Positions 41,055 through 50,843 of a stretch of 64,000 nucleotides of DNA are shown in pieces (the first letter of the stretch is position 1; every line of letters starts with the position of its first letter). The DNA is from an uncultured Flavonifractor sp. Its GTDB lineage: Bacteria; Bacillota; Clostridia; Oscillospirales; Oscillospiraceae. The notes under the pieces are model-generated. The model was not told where the DNA came from. It was given only the letters and a program-made list of their open reading frames with translations, and searched no databases. The stretch covers positions 124,001-188,000 of the forward strand of contig CANAAV010000002.1 of assembly GCA_947346365.1 (NCBI GenBank). Reading direction: 5' to 3'. A program made the translations under genes and the position numbers.

Positions 41055-42977
41055 ATGCAATATATTGTCTACCTATTTCCGGTGCTGGTGATTGCCGCCC
41101 TGCTGTACTGCTTTCTTTGGTTTTGGCAGGCTTCAAGGCGCGCCGCGCCGGGCCGTCCCGCGGGGGCCGGTTTTCCAAAGCGGTTTTCCTTCGCGGGGAA
41201 GCGCTACCCCATGCAGCGCAAGGACGCTGCGCCTCTGCTGGCGATTACGGCGGTATACGCGCTTACGGCCTTTGCGAACCTGGGCAGTATGCAGGCGCCC
41301 CAGTCCGCCTGGAATTTTGGGGACGGGGAGAGCCGCACCATAACCCTGGAGGAGCCGGTTCTCCTGTCCAAGCTGTGGTATTTTCCCAATCTGGGTACCG
41401 GAAGCTATCGCGTCGAAATTTCCTCCGACGGGGAGCGGTGGCTGAGCTTGTGGACGCGGGAGGAAAACGGCGGCACGGTTTATTACTGGGCTGACGGGGC
41501 GGGCTATGCCCCTGGCTATGCCATGAGCCAGAGCTATAACGAGCTGTTTAAATGGCTGGAAGTGGCTCTGGAGAATCCCCAGTATGCCCGCCAGGTGCGC
41601 ATTACCGGGCGGGCGGACCGGAACCTGCTGGAACTGGCAGAGCTGGTCCTCTTCGACGGGGATGGCGGGCGGATAGTCCCTGCGGCGGCGGACGGGGCGG
41701 TAGAGGCCCTTTTTGATGAGCAGGAGACTGTTCCGGAGCAATTTTCCTGGACCAACTCCGCCTATTTTGATGAGATTTATCACCCCCGCACCGCCCTGGA
41801 GCACATTGAGGGGGTGCCCCCCTATGAGATCTCCCATCCCCCCCTGGGCAAGCTGATTTTGGGGCTGGGCGTGCGCCTGTTCGGTATGACCCCCTTTGGC
41901 TGGCGGTTTATGGGAACCCTGTTCGGGGTGCTGATGCTGCCGGCGCTGTACGTGTTTTTGAAGAACCTTTTTGGCAGGAGCGTGGTTGCCGCCTGCGGTA
42001 CGGCCCTGCTGGCGGCGGATTTCATGCATCTGACCCAGACCCGCCTGGCCACCATTGATACCTATGGGGTGTTTTTCATCCTGCTGATGTATCTGTTTTT
42101 GTACCGCTACCTGACCCTCCCCGCCGGCACGCCGTTTGCCAGGTGCGCCCCGCCGCTGTTCCTGTCAGGGCTGTGCTGGGGGCTGGGCGCGGCGTCCAAG
42201 TGGACGGTGATTTACGGCTGCGTAGGGCTGGCGGCGCTGTATTTTGCCGGACTGTACCAGAAGCTGCAGGATTGGCCCGCAGGAGAGGACGCCCTGCTGG
42301 AGCGGAGGCGCTGGTGCCTCAAGGTGCTGGCCTTTTCCGTGCTGTGCTTCGCGGTGATCCCCGCCGTGATTTACTTTTTGTCCTATTACCCCTATGCCCA
42401 GGCCAGGGGAGATACCAGTCTGGGGGCATGGTGGAAGGTGCTGTGGGAGAACCAGAAATATATGTTCACCTACCACAACGGGGTCACCGACTCCCACCCC
42501 TACTCCTCCCGCTGGTATCAGTGGCTGGTGGACGCCCGGCCGATTCTGTACTACCTGGACAGTCCGGCGCCGGGGTATACCATCCGCTTTGCCGCCTTTG
42601 TCAATCCGGTGGTCTGCTGGGGCGGCCTGCTGGCGGTGCTGACCCTGGCTGCGCGGGTGTTTACCCGCAGGTGCGGCAGCGCGCTGTTCCTGCTGGTCGG
42701 CTATTTGTCCCAGCTGCTGCCTTGGCTGCTGATCGGGCGGATTACCTTCGCCTACCATTATTTCCCCTCGGTTATTTTTCTGGTGCTGGCCTTAGGGTAT
42801 GTGTTTTCAGAGATGATAGACAGCCTGCCGCCCAGGGCGTGGAAGTCCGTTGTCTATGGCATAACCGGAGCTGCCGTGGCGCTTTACGCCATGTTTTACC
42901 CGGTGCTGGTGGGTATTCAGGTCCCCACCTGGTACACCGCTTATTTCCTGCGCTGGTTCCCCAGCTGGCCTTTATGA
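41055..42977 (+). CDS. PMT-family membrane glycosyltransferase with discoidin-like insert
   Basis: A 640-residue membrane protein. After two N-terminal helices (about residues 4-75) comes a soluble insert of about 130 residues (about 85-212: GDGESRTITLEEP, KLWYFPNLGTGSYRVEISSD, RQVRITGRADRNLLELAELVLFD), resembling a discoidin/F5-8C carbohydrate-binding fold. The glycosyltransferase core follows: NSAYFDEIYHPRTALEHIEG with the catalytic Asp-Glu, SHPPLGKLILGLGVRLFG, TQTRLATIDTYGVFF, and about nine more helices. PMT/ArnT-like enzymes move a sugar from a lipid-phosphate carrier to proteins or lipids outside the membrane. An upstream TTG abutting the ATG is an alternative start. Confidence 0.87.
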   Translation: MQYIVYLFPVLVIAALLYCFLWFWQASRRAAPGRPAGAGFPKRFSFAGKRYPMQRKDAAPLLAITAVYALTAFANLGSMQAPQSAWNFGDGESRTITLEEPVLLSKLWYFPNLGTGSYRVEISSDGERWLSLWTREENGGTVYYWADGAGYAPGYAMSQSYNELFKWLEVALENPQYARQVRITGRADRNLLELAELVLFDGDGGRIVPAAADGAVEALFDEQETVPEQFSWTNSAYFDEIYHPRTALEHIEGVPPYEISHPPLGKLILGLGVRLFGMTPFGWRFMGTLFGVLMLPALYVFLKNLFGRSVVAACGTALLAADFMHLTQTRLATIDTYGVFFILLMYLFLYRYLTLPAGTPFARCAPPLFLSGLCWGLGAASKWTVIYGCVGLAALYFAGLYQKLQDWPAGEDALLERRRWCLKVLAFSVLCFAVIPAVIYFLSYYPYAQARGDTSLGAWWKVLWENQKYMFTYHNGVTDSHPYSSRWYQWLVDARPILYYLDSPAPGYTIRFAAFVNPVVCWGGLLAVLTLAARVFTRRCGSALFLLVGYLSQLLPWLLIGRITFAYHYFPSVIFLVLALGYVFSEMIDSLPPRAWKSVVYGITGAAVALYAMFYPVLVGIQVPTWYTAYFLRWFPSWPL

Positions 42978-42989
42978 GGAGGCGCGTTT

Positions 42990-43781
42990 ATGTATCTGGC
43001 CGATTATCACACGCACAGCTTGATTTCCTTTGACAGCCAAGCTCCGCTGAAGGCCATGGCGGACGCCGCCGCGGGAGCGGGTTTGGCGGAGCTGTGTGTT
43101 ACCGATCACTGCGACCTGTTGGACGAGGATGGGGGCCGAGTTTATGATTTTGACTGGCCACCCGCCCTGGAGCAGTACCGGCAGGCCGTTTCCGCCTGCT
43201 CCTCCGGCCTCAAGCTCAAACTGGGACTGGAGCTGGGCATGGGGCACATCGACCCGGAAGCGGCGCAAAGGATTCTTCGTGTGCCGGAGCTGGATTTTGT
43301 CATTGGCTCCGTCCATAACCTGAGCCTCCAGGCGGGCGGGGAGGACCTGTTCCACTTGGATTACACCGCCTCGGAGGGATGCTATGCCGCGCTGGACGAT
43401 TACTTTGCCTCCATGGCCCTGCTGGCAGAGAGCGACTTTTACGACGTATTGGGCCATATTATTTATCCCCTGCGGTATATGAGCGCCCCAGTCTCCCTGG
43501 ACCGGTATTGGGAGCGGGTGGACGGTATTTTCCGCGCCGCCGCGGAGCGGGGCCGGGGAATTGAGCTGAATACGTATACAGGGAAGGCTGTCCGGGAGTG
43601 GAAGCTAGTGATGGACCACTGGCGGGCCTGCGGTGGAGAGATCGTGACCCTGGGCTCGGACGCCCACGCCCCCGGAGGGGTGGCCGGGGGCTTTCAAGAG
43701 GCCTGCGCTCTGCTGCGGGAGACAGGTTTCCGCTATGTTGCCGTGTATGAAAAGCGCAGGCCGGAATTCCACCGGCTGTAA
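42990..43781 (+). CDS. PHP-domain histidinol-phosphatase-like protein
   Basis: A 263-residue PHP metallophosphoesterase: YHTHSLISFDS (metal-binding His pair), VTDHCDL, GLELGMGH, DFVIGSVHNL, FDVLGHIIYPLRY-like YDVLGHIIYPLRY, and VTLGSDAH near the end. This is the HisK/HisJ group that dephosphorylates histidinol phosphate, although members act on other phosphates too. No other his gene is nearby, so the assignment rests on the family only. It starts 12 bases after the PMT-type gene. About 180 bases without a clear gene follow. Confidence 0.85.
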   Translation: MYLADYHTHSLISFDSQAPLKAMADAAAGAGLAELCVTDHCDLLDEDGGRVYDFDWPPALEQYRQAVSACSSGLKLKLGLELGMGHIDPEAAQRILRVPELDFVIGSVHNLSLQAGGEDLFHLDYTASEGCYAALDDYFASMALLAESDFYDVLGHIIYPLRYMSAPVSLDRYWERVDGIFRAAAERGRGIELNTYTGKAVREWKLVMDHWRACGGEIVTLGSDAHAPGGVAGGFQEACALLRETGFRYVAVYEKRRPEFHRL

Positions 43782-43959
43782 AAGAGAAAAGGGACGGGAT
43801 GAGAGGTGCAATGGACCGCGCTCTATCCGGCGGCTTGTTGGCGGCGAAGATGCCCCGGCGGGCACAACGGCACGAGCATCCTGACCCTGGGGACCGCCGC
43901 ACAGCGGCATGTGGACAAAATAACCGCCTTAGGGCGGCAGAAATGAGGAGAAGTTGCCC

Positions 43960-44355
43960 ATGACGGACAGAGAATTGGTAGAACGGGCCTTTACCATGCT
44001 GGAGCGGGCCTACGTGCCCTATTCCCACTTCCCGGTGGGAGCCGCCCTTTTATGTGAGGATGGGGCGGTGTTTACCGGCTGCAACGTGGAAAATGCCGCC
44101 TATGGCTCCACCATCTGCGCCGAGCGCACCGCCCTGGTAAAGGCGGTCAGTGAGGGACGGCGGGACGGCTTTGTGCGCCTGGCGGTAGTGGGCGGCGGCG
44201 CCGATTACTGCTGGCCCTGCGGAGCCTGCCGGCAGATGCTCTATGAGTTTGCCCCGGAGCTGGAGCTGCTGGTGGCCCGCGGGGACCATGAGTTTGTGAC
44301 CCTTCCGCTGGCGGAGCTGCTGCCCCACGGCTTTGGCCCCAAATCGCTGGGGTGA
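43960..44355 (+). CDS. cdd: cytidine deaminase
   Basis: A 131-residue homotetrameric-type CDA: YSHFPVGAALLCEDG, GCNVENAAYGSTICAERTAL with the zinc Cys and catalytic Glu, and WPCGACRQML with the other two zinc cysteines. It deaminates cytidine and deoxycytidine for pyrimidine salvage. The ATG with GAGGAG 12 bases upstream is preferred over an in-frame TTG two codons earlier. Confidence 0.95.
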   Translation: MTDRELVERAFTMLERAYVPYSHFPVGAALLCEDGAVFTGCNVENAAYGSTICAERTALVKAVSEGRRDGFVRLAVVGGGADYCWPCGACRQMLYEFAPELELLVARGDHEFVTLPLAELLPHGFGPKSLG

Positions 44356-44445
44356 GCGCGTTCGATTGACTGGGGAGAACGCGGCTGCCAGCGGTACGGA
44401 GCGCGTGTTTGGATTTGGCGGACATTAAAATTACATGAAATTCTA

Positions 44446-44470
44446 CGCCCCTCCCTTGACGGGAGGGGCG
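44446..44470. terminator. hairpin after cdd whose loop is the tetR -35 core
   Basis: CGCCCCTCCC-TTGAC-GGGAGGGGCG, a perfect 10-bp stem. No T-tract follows, so it is a weak terminator. The loop sequence is the first five bases of the downstream -35 box. Confidence 0.6.
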
Positions 44471-44484
44471 CGCGAGCATATTCT
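44456..44484 (+). promoter_or_regulatory. promoter of the TetR-type regulator gene
   Basis: TTGACG (44456-44461), 17-bp spacer, TATTCT (44479-44484). The operator palindrome begins on the next base, so repressor binding would block initiation. Confidence 0.75.
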
Positions 44485-44505
44485 ATACATACCGACGGTA
44501 TGTAT
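44485..44505. promoter_or_regulatory. TetR-type operator palindrome
   Basis: ATACATACC-gac-GGTATGTAT is a perfect 9-bp dyad with 3-bp centre, placed between the -10 box and the ribosome site of the regulator gene; a related site precedes the efflux gene. Confidence 0.85.
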
Positions 44506-44524
44506 GTAAGGAGGCATACCCGAC

Positions 44525-45178
44525 ATGGCCCGCAATAAGCACCCGGAGGAGACTGTGCGAAAGATCTTGGACGTGTCCCTGCGCCTGTTTCAGGAAAAAG
44601 GGTATGAGGCCACTACCATCCAGGATATTGTGGATGCCCTGGGCATGTCCAAAGGGGCGATTTACCACCACTTCAACTCCAAAGAGGCTATTTTAGACCG
44701 CATCAGCGAGCAGTATTACCGGGATCTGGGCTGGTATCCCGACCCGGAGGGGGTTCCCGGGGAGACTGGCTTGGAAAAGCTGCGCTATATTTTTCGCGTT
44801 TTCCTCTCCGATTCCCATAAAGCGGAGATCGACGGGATGATGCTCAGCCTGCTGCGAAATCCGAAGATCGTTACGATGTCTTTGGAGTCGGTATTCCGGG
44901 AGGCCGCCCCGTACATGCGCCGCCTGGTTCAGCAGGCGATTGACGACGGCTCTGCGGCCCCCCGGTTTCCCGGTGAGCTGTCCGAGGCGTTCATGCTGCT
45001 GAGCAACGTGTGGATGTGGTCGGAGCTCTACCGGGGAGACAGGGAAGGATTTCGGCGCAAGCTCCTGTTCAGCAAGGAGATGCTGGAGTATTTTGGACTG
45101 CCCATCCTCACCGGCGAGCTGGTAGAGGTGGCTATGGATTATTACGACCGGCTTTTTGCGGGGGGACTGGCAGGATAA
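44525..45178 (+). CDS. TetR/AcrR-family transcriptional repressor
   Basis: A 217-residue protein with the N-terminal TetR HTH: RKILDVSLRLFQEKGYEATT, then IQDIVDALGMSKGAIYHHFNSKEAIL, quoted here as DALGMSKGAIYHHFNSKEA. The C-terminal all-helical ligand domain is unlike any specific known sensor. The palindrome overlapping its promoter indicates autoregulation. The MFS exporter downstream has a similar site at its own ribosome site, so it is the probable target, induced when the drug-like ligand binds the repressor. Confidence 0.92.
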   Translation: MARNKHPEETVRKILDVSLRLFQEKGYEATTIQDIVDALGMSKGAIYHHFNSKEAILDRISEQYYRDLGWYPDPEGVPGETGLEKLRYIFRVFLSDSHKAEIDGMMLSLLRNPKIVTMSLESVFREAAPYMRRLVQQAIDDGSAAPRFPGELSEAFMLLSNVWMWSELYRGDREGFRRKLLFSKEMLEYFGLPILTGELVEVAMDYYDRLFAGGLAG

Positions 45179-45201
45179 ACCGCCTGTAAGGGCGGTTTTT
45201 T
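45178..45201 (+). terminator. rho-independent terminator after the TetR-type gene
   Basis: AACCGCC-tgtaag-GGCGGTT followed by TTTT, immediately after the stop codon. It separates the repressor from the exporter. Confidence 0.8.
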
Positions 45202-45209
45202 CGGGGCAA

Positions 45210-45232
45210 ATACATACCAACCGTCGGTATTA
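45210..45232. promoter_or_regulatory. second TetR-type operator, before the MFS gene
   Basis: ATACATACCAACCGTCGGTA followed by TTA shares ATACATACC and GGTAT with the first operator, with a longer centre that contains its own ACCG-t-CGGT dyad. It abuts the AAAGGAGG ribosome site of the exporter. Confidence 0.65.
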
Positions 45233-45247
45233 AAGGAGGTATGTTTA

Positions 45248-46492
45248 ATGAACACAAAACCATTCTCCAGGGATTTCCGATTGATGATTCTGGGGCAGAT
45301 CATCTCGCTTTTCGGCAATGGAATCCTGCGTTTCGCGCTGTCCCTGTACGTACTGGAGCTGACCGGGTCCGCCGCCGTGTTTGGAGGGATTTTAGCCCTG
45401 TCCATGGTTCCCACCGTGCTGTGCGCCCCGGCAGGCGGCGTGCTGGCCGACCGCCTTCCCCGGCAGAACATCATGGCGGGGCTGGATTTTCTCACCGCCG
45501 CCTTGACGGCGGGCTACAGCCTGTTTGCCGGCGTGGGAAGGGTTGGGGCAGTGGGGGCGCTGATGGTGCTGCTATCCCTGATCCAGGCGCTGTACCAGCC
45601 TTCGGTTCAGGCGGCGGTGCCCGCCCTGGTGGAGCCGGAAAGGCGCATGGCGGCCAATGGCATAGCGGCCCAGGTGCAGTCCCTGGCCGCGCTGCTGGGG
45701 CCGGTTTTGGGAGGTGCGCTCTATGGCTGGGCCGGGCTGGGGGTTATTCTGTGGACCAGCGCCGGATGCTTTGCGCTTTCGGCGGTAATGGAGTTGTTTC
45801 TGCGCATCCCTTTCCAGCCCCAGCCAGGGGGAAAATCCCCCTTGGCCGCCGCCGCCGGGGATTTGAAAGAGACGCTGGAATTTCTGGTAAGGGAGCGCCC
45901 CCGGTTGGTGCGGATGCTGCTTTTGCTGGCGGGGCTGAATCTGTTCCTCTCCTCTTTGTTCGTGGTGGGCCTGCCCTATTTGATTAAAATCCACCTGGGA
46001 CTGGGGGCGCAGTTCAACGGCGCGGCAGAGGGCGCGATGGGGCTGGGGGCCGTCCTGGGGGGAATGCTGTCCGGCGTGCTGGCGCAGCGGGTGGAATTCC
46101 GGCGGTCCTACCTGTTTTTGACGGGGGCCGCGGCGGCTCTACTGCCTCTGGCCTTGGTTCTGGGGCTGGACATCCCGCCTCTGGCGGCCTACGGGACGCT
46201 TGTGCTGTGTGTGCTGCTAGGTATGGCCTGCGCCACCCTCTTCAACGTGTCCGCCCAGACCTTTTTCCAGCAGGAGACCCCGCCCCACCTGATGGGAAAG
46301 GCGGCGGCCTTCATCAGCGCCATTTGCATGGGAGCCTACCCCTTGGGGCAGGCCCTGTACGGGGTGCTGTTTGACCAGCTGCGGGAATGGGTGTGGCTGC
46401 CGGTGGCTTTCGGCTCGGCGGTGAGTCTGGGGCTGTCCCTGCTGGCAGGGCGGACGATGCGGGGACTTGGAAGCGCCCCCACTGCCGGTTGA
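45248..46492 (+). CDS. MFS efflux transporter
   Basis: A 414-residue major-facilitator protein with about 12 membrane helices. The loop between helices 2 and 3 carries the MFS motif A form GGVLADRLPRQNIM. It resembles macrolide/drug exporters of the MefA/BacE kind (SLYVLELTGSAAVFGGILAL). Control by the adjacent TetR-type protein through the operator at its ribosome site fits an inducible efflux pump. Substrate unknown. No separate promoter is obvious, so expression may need read-through of the terminator or an unrecognised start site. Confidence 0.9.
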   Translation: MNTKPFSRDFRLMILGQIISLFGNGILRFALSLYVLELTGSAAVFGGILALSMVPTVLCAPAGGVLADRLPRQNIMAGLDFLTAALTAGYSLFAGVGRVGAVGALMVLLSLIQALYQPSVQAAVPALVEPERRMAANGIAAQVQSLAALLGPVLGGALYGWAGLGVILWTSAGCFALSAVMELFLRIPFQPQPGGKSPLAAAAGDLKETLEFLVRERPRLVRMLLLLAGLNLFLSSLFVVGLPYLIKIHLGLGAQFNGAAEGAMGLGAVLGGMLSGVLAQRVEFRRSYLFLTGAAAALLPLALVLGLDIPPLAAYGTLVLCVLLGMACATLFNVSAQTFFQQETPPHLMGKAAAFISAICMGAYPLGQALYGVLFDQLREWVWLPVAFGSAVSLGLSLLAGRTMRGLGSAPTAG

Positions 46493-46517
46493 TTTTCAGA
46501 CGCGAAACAGGTATACT
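46489..46517 (+). promoter_or_regulatory. sigma-A promoter of the DUF362 gene
   Basis: TTGATT (46489-46494), overlapping the MFS stop, 17-bp spacer, TATACT (46512-46517), 29 bases before the ATG. Confidence 0.75.
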
Positions 46518-46546
46518 GTGGCTATAGCGATGGAAAGGAGACGTCC

Positions 46547-47695
46547 ATGGACCATAAAGTATATATAATCTCCTGCACGGACTATAGCCAAGTGGGAACT
46601 AAGCTGGCGCAGCTCATTGCCCAGATGGGAGGGATGGAGCGCTATGCCAAGGCGGGAGAGCGGCTTTTGCTGAAGGCCAACCTGCTGGCCGCCGCCGTGC
46701 CGGAGCAGGCGGTGTGCGTGCACCCGGCGGTGGTGGCCGCGGCAGCGGAGCTGATAGGGGCCCAGGGCTCCAAAGCGGTGATCGCCGACAGCCCCGGCGG
46801 GCCCTACCTGGAGGCCGGGATGAGACGGCTGTACGAAAAAAGCGGCATGGTTAAAGCGGCGGAGCAGTCCGGAGCGGAGCTTAACTACGATCTATCCACC
46901 CGGCAGGTCTCCCTGCCCCAGGGGAAGGTTCTGCGCCAGGCGGAGATCATCGCTCCGGCGGTGGACTGCGACGGCATGTTCGACCTGTGTAAAATGAAGA
47001 CCCACACCTTTATGAGCATGACGGGGGCGGTGAAGAATCACTTCGGACTGATTCCCGGCGTGACGAAGGTGGGCTTCCACGCCAGTCATCAGGAAAAAAG
47101 CCGTTTTGCGGACATGCTGCTGGATCTGGCCGCGTGGGCAAATCCCCGGCTGTGCATTATGGACGCGGTGCTGGCGATGGAGGGAGACGGACCGGGCGCG
47201 TCGGGCACGCCCCGGCAGGTGGGGCTGCTGCTGGCATCGGAGGACCCCGTGGCCCTGGACGTGGTGGCGGGGGAGATTATGGGCCTGCCCCGGAGGGAAA
47301 ACCCCATCCTTCTGGCGGCGGAGCGGCGGGGCCTGTCTCCCAGCCGGATAGAGGACGTTGAGCTGGTAGGGGGAGAGCTTGCGCGGCTGCGCATTCCGGA
47401 TTACAGGCTCCCCGGCCATGTGCGGAGCAATATCATGGAATTTCTGGGCCCCCTCACCGGCCCGGCCCAGCGGCTGGGCAAGGCTCTGATGGCCCAGACG
47501 CCCCGAATCCTCTCGGAGCGGTGCGTGGGGTGCGCCATTTGCAAGAACGCCTGTCCCGCCCAGGCCATCACGATGAAGGACCGCAAGGCCAGGGTGTCGC
47601 CGGGCAGATGCATCCACTGCTACTGCTGCCATGAGCTGTGTCCCCAGAAGGCGGTGGCCCTGAAGCGGGGAGTGCTCAGCCGCCTGCTCAAGTAG
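46547..47695 (+). CDS. DUF362 protein with two C-terminal 4Fe-4S clusters
   Basis: A 382-residue protein. The N-terminal DUF362 domain (about residues 40-260: LLLKANLL, CKMKTHTFMSMTGAVKNHFGL) is followed by a ferredoxin domain with two CxxCxxCxxxC sets: CVGCAICKNACPAQAI and CIHCYCCHELCPQKAV. DUF362 proteins occur widely in anaerobes and presumably handle electrons for an unidentified reaction. No partner oxidoreductase is adjacent. Single-gene unit with its own promoter. Confidence 0.88.
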   Translation: MDHKVYIISCTDYSQVGTKLAQLIAQMGGMERYAKAGERLLLKANLLAAAVPEQAVCVHPAVVAAAAELIGAQGSKAVIADSPGGPYLEAGMRRLYEKSGMVKAAEQSGAELNYDLSTRQVSLPQGKVLRQAEIIAPAVDCDGMFDLCKMKTHTFMSMTGAVKNHFGLIPGVTKVGFHASHQEKSRFADMLLDLAAWANPRLCIMDAVLAMEGDGPGASGTPRQVGLLLASEDPVALDVVAGEIMGLPRRENPILLAAERRGLSPSRIEDVELVGGELARLRIPDYRLPGHVRSNIMEFLGPLTGPAQRLGKALMAQTPRILSERCVGCAICKNACPAQAITMKDRKARVSPGRCIHCYCCHELCPQKAVALKRGVLSRLLK

Positions 47696-47818
47696 GGGGG
47701 ACGCGGCCGGTATCCGCTACCCCTTGTATTCTGCTGGAGGAAAAGACACTATATTTTCTCTCGAGGGGAAGAAAAGACGGATTTTCCACAAAATGACGGA
47801 AAAATTTCGGTTTTTTTA

Positions 47819-47847
47819 TTGACTTTTTTCGCGTTTCAGGCTATGAT
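47819..47847 (+). promoter_or_regulatory. sigma-A promoter of the potABCD operon
   Basis: TTGACT (47819-47824), 17-bp spacer, TATGAT (47842-47847), giving a leader of about 75 nt. Confidence 0.75.
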
Positions 47848-47856
47848 TTGTTTGTT

Positions 47857-47895
47857 AAAGGGGCGTACCCAACCGCCGGTTTGGGTACGCCCTTT
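47857..47895 (+). promoter_or_regulatory. strong leader hairpin upstream of potA
   Basis: AAAGGGGCGTACCCAACC and GGTTTGGGTACGCCCTTT pair with one bulge on each side around GCC. It begins ten bases after the -10 box, that is at or next to the transcript 5' end. The U-tract is only UUU, so it may stabilise the mRNA or act as a regulated attenuator. Confidence 0.55.
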
Positions 47896-47925
47896 ACTGC
47901 CATCTTGAGAAATGGGGGAGGATAA

Positions 47926-49048
<1,123 letters not shown>

Positions 49049-49059
<11 letters not shown>

Positions 49060-49897
49060 AAGCCTGTCGATTCCCTACGTCGTTTGGATGGCGTTTTTTG
49101 TCGTGGCGCCGCTGGTGCTTATTGTGGCCTACGCCTTTACGGCCAGGGACGGGAGCGTCACGCTGGACAATTTCAACAATATGGGGGTATATTTCCCAGC
49201 TTTTTACAACTCCTTTGCCTTGGCGGCGGCAGCTACGCTGCTGTGCATTCTGATCGGCTATCCCCTGGCCTATTTTGTGTCTAAGGAGAGCTTGCTGGTG
49301 CGCAAAGTGGCGATGATGCTGATTATGCTACCCATGTGGATGAATTTTCTTCTGCGCACCTATGCGTGGATGTCCCTGCTGGACGATAACGGGCTGATTA
49401 ACCAGTTTTTAAGGACCGTGGGAGTGTTTGATCTGGTAAACGCCCTGTCCGGTGGGAACATGACCTGCCTGCACATGATTAACACCCAGGGGGCCATTGT
49501 GCTGGGCATGGTGTATAATTTCCTGCCCTTTATGATCATGCCGATTTTTTCGGTCATCGACAAGATTGACCCTAGGGTGATCGAGGCCGCTCAGGACCTG
49601 GGGGCGGACAACGCCATGGTGTTTCGCAAAGTGGTGTTTCCCCTGTCCCTGCCGGGAGTGCTCTCCGGCGTGACGATGGTGTTCATCCCGTCGGTGTCCA
49701 CCTTTGCCCTGTCCCGGCTGCTGGGGGGTGGAAAAACCCTGCTGCTGGGGGATTTGATTGAGATGCAGTTTTTGGGCAATGCCTATAACCCCCATCTGGG
49801 CTCTGCCATCGCCCTGGTGATGATGGTAATCGTGCTTGTCTGCATGGCGGTGATGAACCGCTTTGGCGAGGGTGAAGAGGGGGTGTCCGTCCTATGA
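49049..49897 (+). CDS. potB: spermidine/putrescine ABC transporter permease PotB
   Basis: A 282-residue permease starting inside the potA 3' end ([21 protein letters not shown]). Six helices and the EAA coupling loop ([21 protein letters not shown], seen as [20 protein letters not shown]) match PotB/Pot[17 protein letters not shown] is a hallmark of this permease group. Its stop overlaps the potC start (ATGA). Confidence 0.92.
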
Positions 49898-50763
49898 GCC
49901 GCCGTCGTATTCCCTCACGCGTCTTTTCCGTGCTGGTTTACCTGTTTTTGTACGCGCCGATTGTGTTGCTGATTATTTTTTCCTTCAACGCCGGACGGAG
50001 CAACCGCATCTGGGAGGGCTTTTCCCTGCAATGGTATCTGGAGCTGTTTCACAACGCGCGGCTGCTGGGAGCCCTGCGGACCACCGTGGTGCTCTCTCTC
50101 ATAGCCGCGCTGATGTCCACGGTGCTGGGCACGGCGGCGGCCATCGGGTTTTACAGTATGCGCCGCCGGGCGCGGGGAGTCTGCCTTGCGGTGAATAACG
50201 TGCCGCTGACCAACGCGGACATTATTACCGGCGTGTCCATGATGCTCCTGTTCGTGTTCGCGATTGACCTGTTCAACGGCAGCCCCCTGAGCGCAGCCCT
50301 GGGCCTGCGCTGGCGGATGGGCTTTGGCACGCTGCTCATTGCGCACATTACCTTCGACGCGCCTTACGTAATTCTCTCGGTCATGCCCCGGCTGCGGGGA
50401 CTGGATCCCAATATTTATGAGGCTGCTCAGGACCTGGGGGCTACGGGCTGGTACGCCTTTCGGAAGGTCATCCTGCCGGAGATTCTGCCCGGGGTGCTCA
50501 ACGGAGTGATTATCGCCTTTACTATGTCCATTGACGATTTTGTCATCAGTTATTTTACCAAGGGCTCCGGCGTGACGACTTTGGCGGTGGAGATCTATAC
50601 CATGGTCAAAAAGCCGGTGACGCCGGAGATTAACGCCCTGTCTACGCTGATGTTTACCGTGGTGTTTCTGCTGCTGCTGGTGGTCAACGTGCGCCAGGCC
50701 CGGCAGGAGGCTGCCGCCACCCGGCAGAAGGCGGCGCTCACACCGGACGGAAAGGCCCGGTAG
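49894..50763 (+). CDS. potC: spermidine/putrescine ABC transporter permease PotC
   Basis: A 289-residue second permease subunit: VLVYLFLYAPIVLLIIFSFN, then WYLELFHNARLLGAL, the [20 protein letters not shown] coupling loop and SIDDFVISYFTKGSGVTTL, all typical of PotC/PotI. It pairs with PotB. An 80-base gap with a GTCCCG-ggagg-CGGGAC hairpin separates it from potD, which could set different expression levels for the binding protein. Confidence 0.92.
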   Translation: MSRRRIPSRVFSVLVYLFLYAPIVLLIIFSFNAGRSNRIWEGFSLQWYLELFHNARLLGALRTTVVLSLIAALMSTVLGTAAAIGFYSMRRRARGVCLAVNNVPLTNADIITGVSMMLLFVFAIDLFNGSPLSAALGLRWRMGFGTLLIAHITFDAPYVILSVMPRLRGLDPNIYEAAQDLGATGWYAFRKVILPEILPGVLNGVIIAFTMSIDDFVISYFTKGSGVTTLAVEIYTMVKKPVTPEINALSTLMFTVVFLLLLVVNVRQARQEAAATRQKAALTPDGKAR

Positions 50764-50843
50764 CGCGCGCCCCGTCCCGGGAGGCGGGACCGGCGCTGAG
50801 AAAAAGGTTTTATTTTTGTTCTGAAAGGGGATAAAGAAAGAAA

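Noticed and set aside
43811..43963. A 50-codon frame between the PHP gene and cdd, with a GAGAGGTG ribosome-like site
   Set aside because: The peptide is Arg/Ala-rich without pattern, and the region has short dyads typical of untranslated DNA. It overlaps the cdd start by four bases, so it cannot be wholly excluded, but support is too thin to call a gene.
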